From: a virus
IMG/VR virus record: IMGVR_UViG_3300010371_000023
Coordinates: 1-38,995 of that record
Reading direction: 5' to 3' (one strand)
DNA: 38,995 nt
The notes beneath the pieces are model-generated. The model did not search any database. It saw nothing but the letters and a program-made list of their open reading frames with translations, and was not told where the DNA came from. How positions within the stretch are numbered: position 1 is the first letter of the stretch; each line of letters begins with the position of its first letter. Below are positions 15,728-22,205 of the stretch, piece after piece. Made by a program: the position numbers and the translations under genes.

Positions 15728-15964
15728 ATGGATTTACGAGTATATTTAAAAGAAAAAGGTATCAAAAAAGGATTTTTTGCCGAAAAAGTTGGTATAAGTG
15801 CTGTAACTTTAACAAGCATAATTAACGGAAAAGCCTTCACAATAGCTACTGCAATGGCAATTGAGGATTATACAAAAGGGGAAGTTAGTGTCATGGATTT
15901 GATTAATAATTATAAAGAAAAACCTTCTCCTCTGAAGAAAAAGAAAGAAGTCAAATTGTCTTGA
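15728..15964 (+). CDS. XRE-family HTH regulator (Cro/CI-like, 78 aa)
   Basis: A 78-residue protein with an N-terminal helix-turn-helix of the XRE kind: LRVYLKEKGIKKGFFAEKVG as helices 1-2, then ISAVTLTSIINGKAF as the recognition-helix region. The C-terminal 25 residues are Lys-rich and there is no dimerisation or cleavage domain, so it is closer to Cro than to CI. AAGGA lies 5 bases before the ATG. It probably acts on the adjacent divergent region to set the balance of leftward and rightward early transcription. Confidence 0.75.
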   Translation: MDLRVYLKEKGIKKGFFAEKVGISAVTLTSIINGKAFTIATAMAIEDYTKGEVSVMDLINNYKEKPSPLKKKKEVKLS

Positions 15965-16136
15965 AAATAAGTCCTGAAAGAATTATTCAGGTCTAATGCC
16001 AAAATGAGGACCAACTCCTGCAAGAGGTGGCCCTCGGGATAATGTAGAACACACATTGTCATAGTTTATATGTCATTACGTGTATTTTTTTCTACATTTC
16101 CTTAAATTAAAATAATTACTTTACAAGGAAATTAAT
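15965..16136 (+). promoter_or_regulatory. structured intergenic region with two hairpins and an AT-rich promoter-like element
   Basis: A hairpin CCTGAA (15973-15978) / TTCAGG (15986-15991) is followed by a longer imperfect stem (16006-16017 with 16024-16035, 10 of 12 pairs). There is no T-tract, so they are not simple terminators. Downstream, TAAATTAAAATAA (16103-16115) is shared with the region before the small terminase gene. The next gene starts with GTG at 16137 after an AAGGA site. The region may hold a small RNA or a leader. Confidence 0.4.
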
Positions 16137-16436
16137 GTGAAAAACACCGTCATCCCACAAGAATTCCCTCCCTTATTATATTGGGAACAGGTTTGTAAGA
16201 ATTGCCCTAAAGCTGCAACAATTTACATTCACCTATGGCGAATTCGTGATAAAAAAAACAAAATCTCTATAAAAAACGAAGAAATTCGTTCGACTTTTTT
16301 AACATCTAGACAATCTTTTTCTCACAACATGCTTCTACTAGCTCATGAAGGGCTTATTAGCGTTCACGAGACGCCTACAGGCTTGTCAATTGAATTAGTT
16401 GGATGGGATCATGATGAAAACATGCTTACATTATGA
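16137..16436 (+). CDS. winged-helix-like protein (99 aa), replication region
   Basis: A 99-residue protein read from GTG with AAGGA about 6 bases upstream. The pattern (YWEQVCKNCPKAATIYIHLWR, then an NEEI helix, TSRQSFSHNMLLLAHEGLI and a beta wing) is that of a small winged helix-turn-helix fold of the kind used in replication and plasmid-partition regulators. It precedes the initiator gene by two small genes. It may be a DNA-binding regulator of early genes. Function inferred from fold prediction by eye. Confidence 0.55.
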   Translation: MKNTVIPQEFPPLLYWEQVCKNCPKAATIYIHLWRIRDKKNKISIKNEEIRSTFLTSRQSFSHNMLLLAHEGLISVHETPTGLSIELVGWDHDENMLTL

Positions 16437-16744
16437 TTCAGATAGGGTTTTGCCATCAATGCTTTGATCCAATTTATGAGAAGGATAAAAGGTTATATTT
16501 TCTACATATTTTCTTTTGTGAAAATTATGTGATCAATGATTTAAGACCTTTTTCCATAAGTATTTGGGATAAAAAAGCAATCCAACTTGAGTCCCTAGGG
16601 TATTTGGTCAGCCATGAAACGGATGAAGACATGCTAATTAAGCCATTAGGCCATGAAAAAGAATCAGAAAAAATGCATTGGTTTTGCCTGAAAAATCACT
16701 TACAAGATGATGAGAAAGAGAATGAAGATGACATTAATAATTGA
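16433..16744 (+). CDS. Cys/His-containing hypothetical protein (103 aa)
   Basis: A 103-residue protein overlapping the previous gene by 4 bases (ATGA). It has a CHQC motif near residue 7, a later Cys and a closing HWFCLKNH segment that could together hold zinc. The C-terminal 15 residues are very acidic. It is co-transcribed with the winged-helix-like gene and is probably an early DNA-transaction accessory. No family is recognised. Confidence 0.55.
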   Translation: MIQIGFCHQCFDPIYEKDKRLYFLHIFFCENYVINDLRPFSISIWDKKAIQLESLGYLVSHETDEDMLIKPLGHEKESEKMHWFCLKNHLQDDEKENEDDINN

Positions 16745-16892
16745 AGTTGATAGAGTGCTAAATGAAAATGGTCAGCTTAGCCGGCTGACCATTTATCTGT
16801 GCCTGGAGGGGCACCTATGTCGTAGTGATATCGATATAGTAGCTCCTGGAAGGATTAACGTCAATCATCTTTTGGGGGACTATGTGCAATAA
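16728..16892 (+). CDS. hypothetical protein (54 aa) encoded over two RNA hairpins
   Basis: A 54-residue frame. The ATG at 16728 is preferred to an in-frame ATG at 16707, which lies deeper inside the preceding gene. It overlaps the genes on both sides (17 bases upstream, 11 bases with the initiator). It encodes a plausible small beta-rich protein, but its DNA contains two strong hairpins, so its coding status is uncertain. Confidence 0.4.
   Translation: MTLIIEVDRVLNENGQLSRLTIYLCLEGHLCRSDIDIVAPGRINVNHLLGDYVQ
16767..16814 (+). other. two consecutive RNA hairpins upstream of the initiator gene
   Basis: Hairpin 1: a perfect 10-bp stem AATGGTCAGC (16767-16776) / GCTGACCATT (16784-16793) with loop TTAGCCG. 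Hairpin 2: GTGCC (16799-16803) / GGCAC (16810-16814), whose loop carries the SD-like GGAGG. Seven bases after the GGAGGGG tract is ATG-TCG-TAG, a two-codon frame. The element could attenuate or tune expression of the initiator that begins at 16882. Confidence 0.45.
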
Positions 16893-17667
16893 CTACGTTA
16901 AATATTCTAGAGATCTTCATAACGATCCTGTTTTCAAAAGTTTTTCTTATGACTACCGTCATATTTTTTTAACTATTCTTGTTAACTCAGCTTTCAAACC
17001 CATTACTTTAAACGATCATGGTGTCATGATTGATCTTCAAGCTGGTCAATTAATGACCACAATTCGAGATCTTGTAAGGTTATGTGATGAACCCACTGTG
17101 GATAAGTCTAAAGTGGAGAGAGCATTAGCGTTGTTCGAAAAGTGTCAATTTTCGAGACAAGAAACGAGACACAGAAAAACAATAATAACTATCACATTAT
17201 CAAACATTTACGACAAACGTAAAAATGAAAACGAGACAACAATCGAGACTAAATCGAGACAAGATCGAGACAAGATCGAGACACAAAAGAAGAATGATAA
17301 GAATGATAAGAATAATAATTTATATGTCCCAACCCCTTCCGGGTTGCGACTTTCCAATCTTCTTCATCAGTCAATTTTAAAATTTCAATCCACTTTTAAA
17401 GCTAAATCTTTAGATTCATGGCCAAGGCATATTGATGATATGATTCGTCTTGATAAACGAACCGAATTAGATATTGAATCAGTCATCAATTGGCTGCAAA
17501 CCTCTGATTTTTGGAAAAAAAATATTCTTTCCACTTGCAAACTACGTGATAAATTCGACCAACTTCAAATTCAAATGAGCATTGAAAAAAAAGAAAAAGA
17601 ATTAAAAAGTAATTTACGATCTACTTTAGGCGGTATAGAAGTTACGGAGTACAATAAAGTATGGTAG
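16882..17667 (+). CDS. replication initiator / replisome organiser
   Basis: A 261-residue protein. Residues about 1-110 look like a winged-helix DNA-binding domain typical of phage replisome organisers (SFSYDYRHIFLTILVN, then AGQLMTTIRDLVRLC and VDKSKVERALALFEK). Residues about 115-150 are a polar low-complexity linker encoded by repeated DNA. The C-terminal 100 residues are helical and probably contact the helicase loader. It lies directly before a DnaC-like ATPase, overlapping it by 7 bases, like lambda O-P or DnaD-like/DnaC pairs. It carries iterons inside its own gene, as lambda O does. Confidence 0.72.
   Translation: MCNNYVKYSRDLHNDPVFKSFSYDYRHIFLTILVNSAFKPITLNDHGVMIDLQAGQLMTTIRDLVRLCDEPTVDKSKVERALALFEKCQFSRQETRHRKTIITITLSNIYDKRKNENETTIETKSRQDRDKIETQKKNDKNDKNNNLYVPTPSGLRLSNLLHQSILKFQSTFKAKSLDSWPRHIDDMIRLDKRTELDIESVINWLQTSDFWKKNILSTCKLRDKFDQLQIQMSIEKKEKELKSNLRSTLGGIEVTEYNKVW
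17153..17325 (+). other. candidate replication origin: CGAGAC iterons plus AT-rich unwinding stretch
   Basis: The hexamer CGAGAC occurs at 17153, 17165, 17232, 17244, 17255, 17266 and 17277. The last four are spaced exactly 11 bases apart and share (A/G)ATCGAGAC, so they lie on one helical face. They are followed by a near-pure A/T/G stretch with three AAGAATRAT units (about 17283-17325), suitable as a DNA unwinding element. The arrangement inside the initiator gene mirrors the lambda origin within O. Function is inferred from layout. Confidence 0.65.
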
Positions 17668-18221
17668 AAAATTATCGACACGGGATACCGCCAAATTATT
17701 TTGGAGCTCAGTGTGCTCTTATTAAAAACCTAGATGAAAAACAAAGAAAAATCTTAATTGATTGGGCTAAAAACCCTCAGAATTTCATGCTTTTTGCTGG
17801 ATTGACTGGAAGAGGAAAAACTTACGCTTCTATCGCATTGATGTATCTTTTTGAAAAAGTTAGAGGAATCGAATGGGATGATCAAATTTTCCAAGAAATA
17901 AGTCTTTTAAATCAAATTTGGCTGGCAAACTTCTCAAGGAATGAATCTTCTGAAAACTTCGCTTTACTTCAAAAAATGCAGAAATGTAAAGTGTTGGTAT
18001 TGGATGATCTGGGTATAAAAACGCCTTCAGATTCATTTTTTGATTATATTTATTGCTTGCTAAATCACAGATCAAACGATAATAGCTTGATTACGATTAT
18101 AAATACGAATTGCAATTCCGAGGAATTGAATAAAAGCTTTGGTCCAAGAATTGTAAGTCGGATATCTCAAGGAAAGGTTGTTAAATTCGAAGGCCCAGAC
18201 CTCAGGATAGTGAAATTCTAA
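17661..18221 (+). CDS. DnaC/IstB-like AAA+ helicase loader
   Basis: A 186-residue P-loop ATPase. Walker A GLTGRGKT lies at residues 47-54 and Walker B VLVLDDLG at 111-118. The segment LITIINTNCNSEELN (sensor-1 region) and GPRIVSRISQGKVVKFEGPDLR near the C terminus (arginine finger/sensor region) match DnaC-type loaders. It is shorter than E. coli DnaC (245) because it lacks an extended N-terminal domain. It probably loads the host replicative helicase at the origin inside the preceding gene. No phage helicase or polymerase is found, so replication must use host enzymes. Confidence 0.85.
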   Translation: MVENYRHGIPPNYFGAQCALIKNLDEKQRKILIDWAKNPQNFMLFAGLTGRGKTYASIALMYLFEKVRGIEWDDQIFQEISLLNQIWLANFSRNESSENFALLQKMQKCKVLVLDDLGIKTPSDSFFDYIYCLLNHRSNDNSLITIINTNCNSEELNKSFGPRIVSRISQGKVVKFEGPDLRIVKF

Positions 18222-18291
18222 ACAGGTTAAGTCTTTGGTCAAAGTTTAACTAAACTAGCTAGAAACGCAAGGAAATGCGAAATTGAGGCAT

Positions 18292-18441
18292 ATGAATAAA
18301 AAAGATAGAGATTCGTTGACAATCACTAGTCCTATGCCTAAAAGTTTGTTGGACTCTATTCGGCAAATTGAGAAAAAAAATAAAATTTCAGAGGAATTAT
18401 TTAGAAAATATAGAAAGAGAAAATTATATGAATCAAGATGA
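18292..18441 (+). CDS. hypothetical basic protein (49 aa)
   Basis: A 49-residue frame, ATG at 18292 with a GAGG site about 4 bases upstream. It is Lys/Arg-rich. The segment SLTITSPMPKSLLDSIRQIE resembles a ribbon-helix-helix beginning, but the protein is too short to be sure. It overlaps the next start by 14 bases. Confidence 0.45.
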   Translation: MNKKDRDSLTITSPMPKSLLDSIRQIEKKNKISEELFRKYRKRKLYESR

Positions 18442-18700
18442 AAGAATCAAGTGCGATATATGCGAATACTTTTCTGGTCCAATGACCGAAAACTATTTCG
18501 ATCACTTTTCAGGAATGCCCGAAATTCGCATTTGCAGGCACTGCCAGCTTGAAGCAGAAGATCCAGAATGTCATTTGAGGTTTGAAGTACAAAACACGCT
18601 AGAATCGCTTGGAATTGATTTTGATAATTTATTGAAAGAAGATAAAGAACTTGAAAATCTTAGTGAAGAAACTGCAAATAAATCGGAGGACTTGTCATGA
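18428..18700 (+). CDS. zinc-finger-like hypothetical protein (90 aa)
   Basis: A 90-residue protein. The start at 18428 is chosen over an in-frame ATG at 18368, which would lie within the previous gene. It has two Cys pairs (CDIC near residue 9 and CRHC near 36) that fit a zinc finger, followed by a long acidic helical tail. It overlaps the next gene as ATGA. The role is unknown, possibly DNA or RNA polymerase binding. Confidence 0.55.
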   Translation: MNQDERIKCDICEYFSGPMTENYFDHFSGMPEIRICRHCQLEAEDPECHLRFEVQNTLESLGIDFDNLLKEDKELENLSEETANKSEDLS

Positions 18701-19071
18701 GGATAATCACTTCTTGTTCTGCTCCTCCATGTTTAATGCAACTGGATCCATTGATGCTATCAAAGCCAATGTCTAAATGGCGTGATGATAGTGAAACGAT
18801 TAATGAAATATATCAATACATTCGACATAAACTTTTGCTTAGGCATGGATGTATAAAAAAAAGAATAAAATATGAAAAATTAAGAGAAAAATATAAGGAA
18901 CTTTATGAGCGGATTAAAGAGAAAGAAAAAGAGCTTAAAGAAAAAGGATCACACCATACTCAAGGACCCTTGTACTTCTTTAAAAATCCTGATTGCAGTT
19001 ATGGAAGATTATTTCCAAGACTTAAATTCGCCAGAAATAAAACCAATAAGCACAACCGGTGCTACTTATAG
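18697..19071 (+). CDS. hypothetical coiled-coil protein (124 aa)
   Basis: A 124-residue frame coupled to the previous gene (ATGA). The middle (about residues 50-88) is a highly charged helix of Lys and Glu with coiled-coil character. The last 40 residues look less protein-like, and a second frame overlaps there (ATG near 19001, ending at 19114). The 3' boundary or even a small frameshift is therefore possible. No family is recognised. Confidence 0.4.
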   Translation: MRIITSCSAPPCLMQLDPLMLSKPMSKWRDDSETINEIYQYIRHKLLLRHGCIKKRIKYEKLREKYKELYERIKEKEKELKEKGSHHTQGPLYFFKNPDCSYGRLFPRLKFARNKTNKHNRCYL

Positions 19072-19095
19072 AATGCGAAGATTTAATGAGGAACT

Positions 19096-19230
19096 ATGCC
19101 AAGACACGCAATAATCCGATTCGAGTGCCCTAACTGCAAATCTTTAGATGCTCATTGGGAGCACAGAATGGATGAATGGGTTTGCCCCTATTGCAAATAT
19201 AAACACAAAAAGGAGAAGGTAAATGAGTAA
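19096..19230 (+). CDS. zinc-ribbon microprotein (44 aa)
   Basis: A 44-residue frame with two well-formed Cys pairs, CPNC (residues 11-14) and CPYC (30-33), separated by an aromatic/charged loop: a minimal zinc ribbon. AGGAAC precedes the ATG. It overlaps the next gene by 8 bases. It is probably a small nucleic-acid or protein-binding accessory. Confidence 0.6.
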   Translation: MPRHAIIRFECPNCKSLDAHWEHRMDEWVCPYCKYKHKKEKVNE

Positions 19231-19438
19231 CTGGAGAAAGTTTGGAGATCGAATTATCGACGTTAGTAAATTTATTCGTTTTGGAGTTGGATCAACTGAA
19301 TATTCAAAAGGAAAATTTCTAATTTTTTCAGATACTGATAGAGATCTTGCATTTTCTGGATTTAATTTAACTTTTGATACAGAACAAGAAGCTATGGAAT
19401 ATTTAATCAAAGCACTAAGAGAGGACATATGCCCCTAG
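19223..19438 (+). CDS. hypothetical protein (71 aa), replication region
   Basis: A 71-residue protein with a strong AAGGAG site and an alternating beta/alpha pattern (FIRFGVGS, KGKFLIFSDTD, then EQEAMEYLIKALRE). It overlaps the SSB-like gene by 10 bases, so the two are probably translated together. No family is recognised. Confidence 0.55.
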   Translation: MSNWRKFGDRIIDVSKFIRFGVGSTEYSKGKFLIFSDTDRDLAFSGFNLTFDTEQEAMEYLIKALREDICP

Positions 19439-19857
19439 AAATACAAAACTACAAACACCTTGGTAAGGGTTACTTACAAGGAACTTGCGATATCAAAATA
19501 CCTCTATGGGGTAATTTCATAATCTATGGGATATCAATTTTTGAAAAAGATGGTAAAAAATGGATTTCATTCCCATCCAGAGAGTATGAAAAAGAAGGTC
19601 AAAAGAAATGGTTTCAGCACTGCCGTTTTGAGAGTGAAAATATGTCCGAAGCTTTTCGTAATGAATTCTTTAAGGAACTAGATAAATATCAAAAAGCAAA
19701 TAATCCAAGCGTGTTTGATGTTTCTGAAAAACAACCCAAAACTTTTGCAGGTGGTGTTTTAGATACAGATAAATTTGCGAGTCAAACAAGCACACAATTT
19801 CCATCAAATATCCAAGGCAAAGCTAAACCATCAAAAGAAGAGGAATGTCCGTTTTGA
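19429..19857 (+). CDS. putative ssDNA-binding protein with SSB-type acidic tail
   Basis: A 142-residue protein. Residues about 1-95 form a beta-rich domain (the GKGYLQGTCDIKIPLWG, FEKDGKKWISFPSREYE and WFQHCRFE segments) of a kind found in phage replication modules. Residues about 95-135 are a polar linker. The protein ends in KEEECPF, closely matching the acidic ...PF tip of bacterial SSB that recruits RecO, RecQ, PriA and others. Together with its place between the helicase loader and RusA this points to an SSB-like role. The OB fold itself is not proven here. Confidence 0.6.
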   Translation: MPLEIQNYKHLGKGYLQGTCDIKIPLWGNFIIYGISIFEKDGKKWISFPSREYEKEGQKKWFQHCRFESENMSEAFRNEFFKELDKYQKANNPSVFDVSEKQPKTFAGGVLDTDKFASQTSTQFPSNIQGKAKPSKEEECPF

Positions 19858-20030
19858 AAACCGATAGCAATAACTCAAATTCAAATGAGGATTTTATAGA
19901 TATAGAAAAGTTTCTGTTTTCTCATATTTTGCGAAAAATTGATAAAATAGAAATTGATCCCGTTCGTTTTGAATCTTCTCCTATTAGAGAAAAAGCAAAA
20001 GCTTCACAAGAAGAAGAATGCCCGTTTTGA
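19845..20030 (+). CDS. 61-residue protein repeating the SSB-like C-terminal tail
   Basis: A 61-residue frame whose ATG lies inside the last codons of the SSB-like gene. It has no room for an OB fold, but its last 13 residues (EKAKASQEEECPF) closely copy the end of the preceding protein (GKAKPSKEEECPF), and the DNA of the two tails is also similar. It looks like a tail duplication grafted on a short helical segment. It might compete for host SSB-tip partners. Confidence 0.55.
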   Translation: MSVLKTDSNNSNSNEDFIDIEKFLFSHILRKIDKIEIDPVRFESSPIREKAKASQEEECPF

Positions 20031-20034
20031 TAAA

Positions 20035-20069
20035 AAAATCTACTAATTTGACATTCATTAGTAGATTTT
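20035..20069 (+). terminator. AT-rich hairpin, possible terminator or operator
   Basis: A perfect 12-bp inverted repeat AAAATCTACTAA (20035-20046) / TTAGTAGATTTT (20058-20069) with an 11-base loop, just after the stop of the tail-repeat gene. The right arm ends in TTTT, but the stem is AT-rich and no longer T-tract follows. Termination is weak or partial at best, and a protein-binding site is equally possible. Confidence 0.45.
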
Positions 20070-20093
20070 GACATGATTAAAATTTGGAGAAAT

Positions 20094-20282
20094 ATGCAAA
20101 AATTCACACATTTAAATAAAAAATTAATTCCCATAGATGATGGTGGAGAAATTCCTTCCGTTCACAGAATAGATACCAATGCAGAAGAAATGAATATTTT
20201 ATTTCCTCCAGATTGGTTAAATAAACCTTGTCCAATAGAGAAAGCAATAAAGGAACTCGAGGAATATGAAAAAAATCATTGA
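20094..20282 (+). CDS. hypothetical protein (62 aa)
   Basis: A 62-residue frame. ATG 20094 with GGAG about 4 bases upstream is preferred to ATG 20073, which has no ribosome site. It overlaps the RusA gene by 17 bases. Nothing in the protein is diagnostic. Confidence 0.5.
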   Translation: MQKFTHLNKKLIPIDDGGEIPSVHRIDTNAEEMNILFPPDWLNKPCPIEKAIKELEEYEKNH

Positions 20283-20640
20283 TTGGAGACTGCCAATAAG
20301 GCTTGTCTCCGAAGCTAACAACAATGATCATTGGACTAAGAAACGTAAGAGATTCCGAGCTCAAAAGGATTGGATTACTATGCGCCATCGACTTGATGGC
20401 TCTCCAGAAATTCCTCTTGATTGCATCGTTGTTGTTACTAGAATTGCTCCTAGAGAACTGGATGAAGACAACATGTATTCATGTTGCAAACATTTAAGGG
20501 ATTATATTGCGGATTTAATTAGACCAGGATTAGCACCCGGGCGCGCGGATGACTCAAAAACAATCGAATGGAACTACAAACAAGAAAAAGGACAGCCTAA
20601 AGAATATGCTGTTAAGATTGAGATTTTTGTTCAGGATTAA
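20266..20640 (+). CDS. rusA: RusA-family Holliday junction resolvase
   Basis: A 124-residue protein, matching RusA length (about 120). It shows the N-terminal DWRLPIRLVSEANNNDHW segment, the acidic motif LDEDN (D66, D68, N69), D79 in the following helix, and the late motif DDSKTIEWN (D95, D96) that together form the metal site. RusA resolves four-way junctions as a dimer. In phages it debranches replication and recombination intermediates before packaging. It is the last gene of the rightward early cluster and converges on leftward genes at 20637. Confidence 0.88.
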   Translation: MKKIIDWRLPIRLVSEANNNDHWTKKRKRFRAQKDWITMRHRLDGSPEIPLDCIVVVTRIAPRELDEDNMYSCCKHLRDYIADLIRPGLAPGRADDSKTIEWNYKQEKGQPKEYAVKIEIFVQD

Positions 20641-20729
20641 TGTCTAAAAATATCAATTGCAAAAAGAACCATAACGATTGAAGCACAAATTAAAAAAATA
20701 CAAGTACAACATGTAACCAATTCATTCAT
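20637..20729 (-). CDS. single-pass membrane peptide (30 aa)
   Basis: A 30-residue frame, ATG 20729-20727 and TAA 20639-20637. It overlaps the stop of the 61-residue gene upstream, with a GAGG site about 8 bases before the start. The peptide is one hydrophobic segment (residues about 9-26) with three Cys residues near its beginning and a basic tail. It is the last gene of the leftward early operon. Confidence 0.45.
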   Translation of the reverse strand: MNELVTCCTCIFLICASIVMVLFAIDIFRH

Positions 20730-20907
20730 TATTTAACCTCTTTTCTAACCACTCATCTATAAATTTATCATGATTTCCGGATTTCGGATCACTAACCATA
20801 TCTTTTACAAAATCTAAAATTAATTTTTTTTGAAAATCTCTGTCTATAGATATTAGACATGTATTTCCGATTATATCTATGCCATTTCCAAAGGTTATTT
20901 TTGACAT
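20722..20907 (-). CDS. hypothetical protein (61 aa)
   Basis: A 61-residue protein with a beta-prone first half and a charged helical second half (FIDEWLEKRLNNE). An AGAGAAG site precedes the start. It is part of a run of short leftward genes. No family is recognised. Confidence 0.55.
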   Translation of the reverse strand: MSKITFGNGIDIIGNTCLISIDRDFQKKLILDFVKDMVSDPKSGNHDKFIDEWLEKRLNNE

Positions 20908-20922
20908 AATCTTCTCTAAATA

Positions 20923-21072
20923 TTAAGTTTTACAAGAAAAATAATCTAGAATCTCTTTGTCTATAGCATATCCATTCTGGATCAATGCAGGATAAATCAT
21001 TTTCCACATTTCTTGATCTCCTTGCACAATACAATGCAAATATGCCCACTTTAATTCTTCTGCATTAAACAT
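20923..21072 (-). CDS. hypothetical protein (49 aa)
   Basis: A 49-residue frame, ATG 21072-21070 and TAA 20925-20923. GAGAGG lies just before the start. The product is helical with several Trp/Tyr residues and resembles a short helical-bundle protein. No family is recognised. Confidence 0.5.
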   Translation of the reverse strand: MFNAEELKWAYLHCIVQGDQEMWKMIYPALIQNGYAIDKEILDYFSCKT

Positions 21073-21083
21073 AAACCTCTCTT

Positions 21084-21374
21084 TTATCTCTCCTCAAAAT
21101 ACAGATGTTTGAAGTAATAATTTTCAAAGATAGGCTCGAGATTTTCCTTCTCTAATTCAAACTCATAATTCATAGACTTGAATGGAGAATCCATATCTGG
21201 AAACTTTCCAAGAGGAAGTAGAGCATTGCTACATACCATCTTCTTTCTAATTCTATAAGTCCTACCACAGTAAAAATTTCCAGGACGCACTTCTTCCGAC
21301 TTCCATCCCTTAATATCCGTTAAGTGGAGAATCGTTCTAATCACAACTATTGGACCTAATTTTTTTTCTGACAT
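21084..21374 (-). CDS. hypothetical protein (96 aa)
   Basis: A 96-residue protein, with beta strands in the first half and an acidic second half. The two Cys residues (near 36 and 48) do not form a clear zinc site. It overlaps the upstream gene by 19 bases, as is usual in this operon. Confidence 0.55.
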   Translation of the reverse strand: MSEKKLGPIVVIRTILHLTDIKGWKSEEVRPGNFYCGRTYRIRKKMVCSNALLPLGKFPDMDSPFKSMNYEFELEKENLEPIFENYYFKHLYFEER

Positions 21375-21556
21375 AAACCTCTCTCAATTGCCTCTAATCT
21401 CGAATCTATATCCATTACAATCTGATAAACCTCTCCATGCTTAGCAAACAATGCTTTACGGACTCTATCGGTTGAAAGATGAATGGCACGAATCTTGTCC
21501 CGCATATCTTTCATCTCGCTCTGCTCTGGACTCTCAAAAAAATCAAGCTGGATCAT
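21356..21556 (-). CDS. hypothetical helical protein (66 aa)
   Basis: A 66-residue, almost fully helical protein beginning MIQLDFFESPEQSEM and continuing with charged helices (KDMRDKIRAIHLSTDRVRKAL). Small proteins with this start are common in early regions of phages and their function is unknown. It overlaps both neighbours. Confidence 0.6.
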   Translation of the reverse strand: MIQLDFFESPEQSEMKDMRDKIRAIHLSTDRVRKALFAKHGEVYQIVMDIDSRLEAIERGLCQKKN

Positions 21557-21755
21557 CTATCACCTTACCTCTAAATACATTCCGTATCTGCTCCAAATAC
21601 TGGTCGAACAACTCTTCCGTAAATCCCTCAGCTCTCATAGTATCACACATACATACAGCAAATAAGCTAACAACTTGGTGGCTATCTAAATTCTCTTTCT
21701 TGATATATTTGTTTATCATGTAGACCAATCGCTTATATTTATTTGCGTGATTCAC
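21543..21755 (-). CDS. hypothetical helical protein (70 aa)
   Basis: A 70-residue helical protein with two Cys residues (CMC) in a hydrophobic helix (VVSLFAVCMCDTMRAEG). It overlaps the genes on both sides by about 14-17 bases, indicating translational coupling. No family is recognised. Confidence 0.55.
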   Translation of the reverse strand: MNHANKYKRLVYMINKYIKKENLDSHQVVSLFAVCMCDTMRAEGFTEELFDQYLEQIRNVFRGKVIDDPA

Positions 21756-22014
21756 GGCGTTCCTTAATTTTTTCCATCAATTCATCGGCGTTTTCATAAA
21801 TTTTTTTATGTATCTGCTTTTTACAGTCTTCATATATTGTCGCCAGCTCTACAACAATTTCCGCGAAATGATCTTCATCTATTTGTGCAGCCACACAACC
21901 ACGTATAAAACAATTTGATAAACTCTGTATCAAAACTGATGGACTAGGTTTACTTACTATAATCACTTCACCAATCTTATTCGATAAGGTCTCGATTTCC
22001 TCTTTGTCGCTCAT
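21739..22014 (-). CDS. hypothetical helical protein (91 aa)
   Basis: A 91-residue protein, mostly helical, acidic in the N-terminal half and basic at the C terminus (KIKERRESRK). Its start overlaps the ribbon-helix-helix gene stop (ATGA). No motif is recognised. Confidence 0.55.
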   Translation of the reverse strand: MSDKEEIETLSNKIGEVIIVSKPSPSVLIQSLSNCFIRGCVAAQIDEDHFAEIVVELATIYEDCKKQIHKKIYENADELMEKIKERRESRK

Positions 22015-22157
22015 TTCTCAATCCTCTTCAGCTCGTTCTCAATAGAATTGATTACCCAACTCATCATCGACATCTTCTTCTCAATCGCAGATTTCTTTAT
22101 CTTATCCCGCAATTCAATCGGAATACGTACACATAACATGATTATCTCTCTTTTCAT
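22011..22157 (-). CDS. ribbon-helix-helix (Arc/MetJ-type) regulator (48 aa)
   Basis: A 48-residue protein. ATG 22157-22155 with GAGG about 5 bases upstream is chosen; a longer in-frame reading to 22205 would run through the promoter. It has an N-terminal beta strand (IIMLCVRIP), helix A (ELRDKIKKSAIEK), a turn and helix B (MSWVINSIENELKRI), the layout of Arc/MetJ dimers that bind tandem operator half-sites. It heads the leftward early operon directly next to a tandem 16-bp repeat, so autoregulation is likely. Confidence 0.8.
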   Translation of the reverse strand: MKREIIMLCVRIPIELRDKIKKSAIEKKMSMMSWVINSIENELKRIEK

Positions 22158-22175
22158 CTTTACCTCGTTTATTTT

Positions 22176-22205
22176 ACTATAACTAGCATACATGATTTCA
22201 TGCAA
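22176..22205 (-). promoter_or_regulatory. leftward early promoter
   Basis: Read on the minus strand, TTGCAT (22205-22200) and TATAGT (22181-22176) are separated by 18 bases, giving a good sigma70-like promoter for the operon starting at 22157. The -35 lies within the first copy of the tandem repeat at 22191-22222, so a bound repressor would block it. Confidence 0.6.

Noticed and set aside
15622-15825. 67-codon frame over the XRE promoter
   Set aside because: Overlaps the promoter region and the XRE gene in another frame. The XRE frame has the ribosome site and a recognisable HTH.
18905-19114. Alternative frame overlapping the 3' part of the 18697 gene
   Set aside because: No ribosome site near its possible starts, although its last 37 codons look protein-like. 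The coupled frame 18697-19071 was kept, with reduced confidence.
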